DNA of 64,000 nt from Rhabdophis nuchalis (Eukaryota > Chordata > Lepidosauria > Squamata > Natricidae), in assembly GCA_039707465.1 (NCBI GenBank), contig CM077645.1, positions 145,197,503 through 145,261,502 on the forward strand. Reading direction: 5' to 3'. Each line of letters opens with the position of its first letter. Position 1 is the first letter of the stretch. A program made the translations under genes and the position numbers. Below the pieces are notes generated by a model. That model was given only the letters and a program-made list of their open reading frames with translations, had not been told where the DNA came from and made no database searches. Shown here one piece after another: positions 63,626 through 64,000 of the stretch.

Positions 63626-64000
63626 TATCTTCCCACGTGATTTAGGAAAAAATATAGCAACTCCCATGGTATTACGCACAAAAGCACTTTGCTGGACTGA
63701 ATTTTTCTACTTGCCTCATATCACTTCTGCAGATTATTAGGCTGCAGTCCATTTGCTATCTCATAGATGCCACTAAGTATGTAAATGAGCTGAAGCTGAC
63801 TAAAAGGTTATTTTTAAAGGCAAAATGAGCTGAGCAAATACGGATCAGGTCACAGGGCTTGTCTGAAATTAAAGCCAAATGTTTTAAAAGTTAAAAACAG
63901 AAATAAGTCAGTTAAAAGTTTGAACTTAAAAGTTCTTGCAAAAGAATAAACAAAAAAAGCCAAAAGAGGCCTCCATCTCTTTGGTCTGAACTCAAAAGGT
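63626..64000 (-). other. WRNIP1 intron, no recognised feature
   Basis: Unique sequence to the window end. Confidence 0.5.

Overview
The window is vertebrate nuclear DNA, most likely from a squamate reptile and probably a snake. The evidence is split genes with GT/AG introns, Sauria-type SINEs (tRNA head, Bov-B-like tail), many truncated CR1/L2-group LINEs, hAT-type MITEs and abundant long microsatellites (AT, AAT, GATA, GATTA, CTTT). There are no operons or prokaryotic features.

The genic content is a tandem array of four SERPINB1-like (leukocyte elastase inhibitor, clade B serpin) copies on the + strand, followed by the 3' half of WRNIP1 on the - strand, tail to tail. Copies A (4117-9363), C (23907-37914) and D (40704-51030) each have all six coding exons with intact splice sites and open frames (380, 380 and 379 residues). 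Copy B (14834-19430) has lost exon 4 and is probably a pseudogene. B, C and D each have a doubled 5' end: a decayed first exon 1/exon 2 pair (exon 2 cut after codon 47) followed by the pair that is used. An orphan exon 1 lies at 815-1276. WRNIP1 supplies its last four coding exons (52929-57188); its ATPase-core exons lie beyond the right edge.

The duplicated unit carries a copy of the WRNIP1 terminal exon behind serpins A, B and C (10174-10476, 20235-20537, 38747-38959). The first two keep the splice acceptor and an open frame but have lost the normal stop. The serpins differ most in the reactive-centre loop: A and C share one type, B and D another.

Between the genes, the 11-12.5 kb intergenic block and the 56.2 kb WRNIP1 intron hold a repeat family whose copies contain complete type I hammerhead ribozyme folds (four loci, with compensatory base changes). 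In the fullest copy the ribozyme follows a tRNA-like pol III head. A second repeat family forms long hairpins at 21.5 and 56.5 kb. Other notable repeats are an ORF1-only (HAL1-like) L1 in intron 5 of serpin C, a 6.8 kb nested LINE insertion in intron 4 of serpin C, and several MITEs with 8-bp target duplications.
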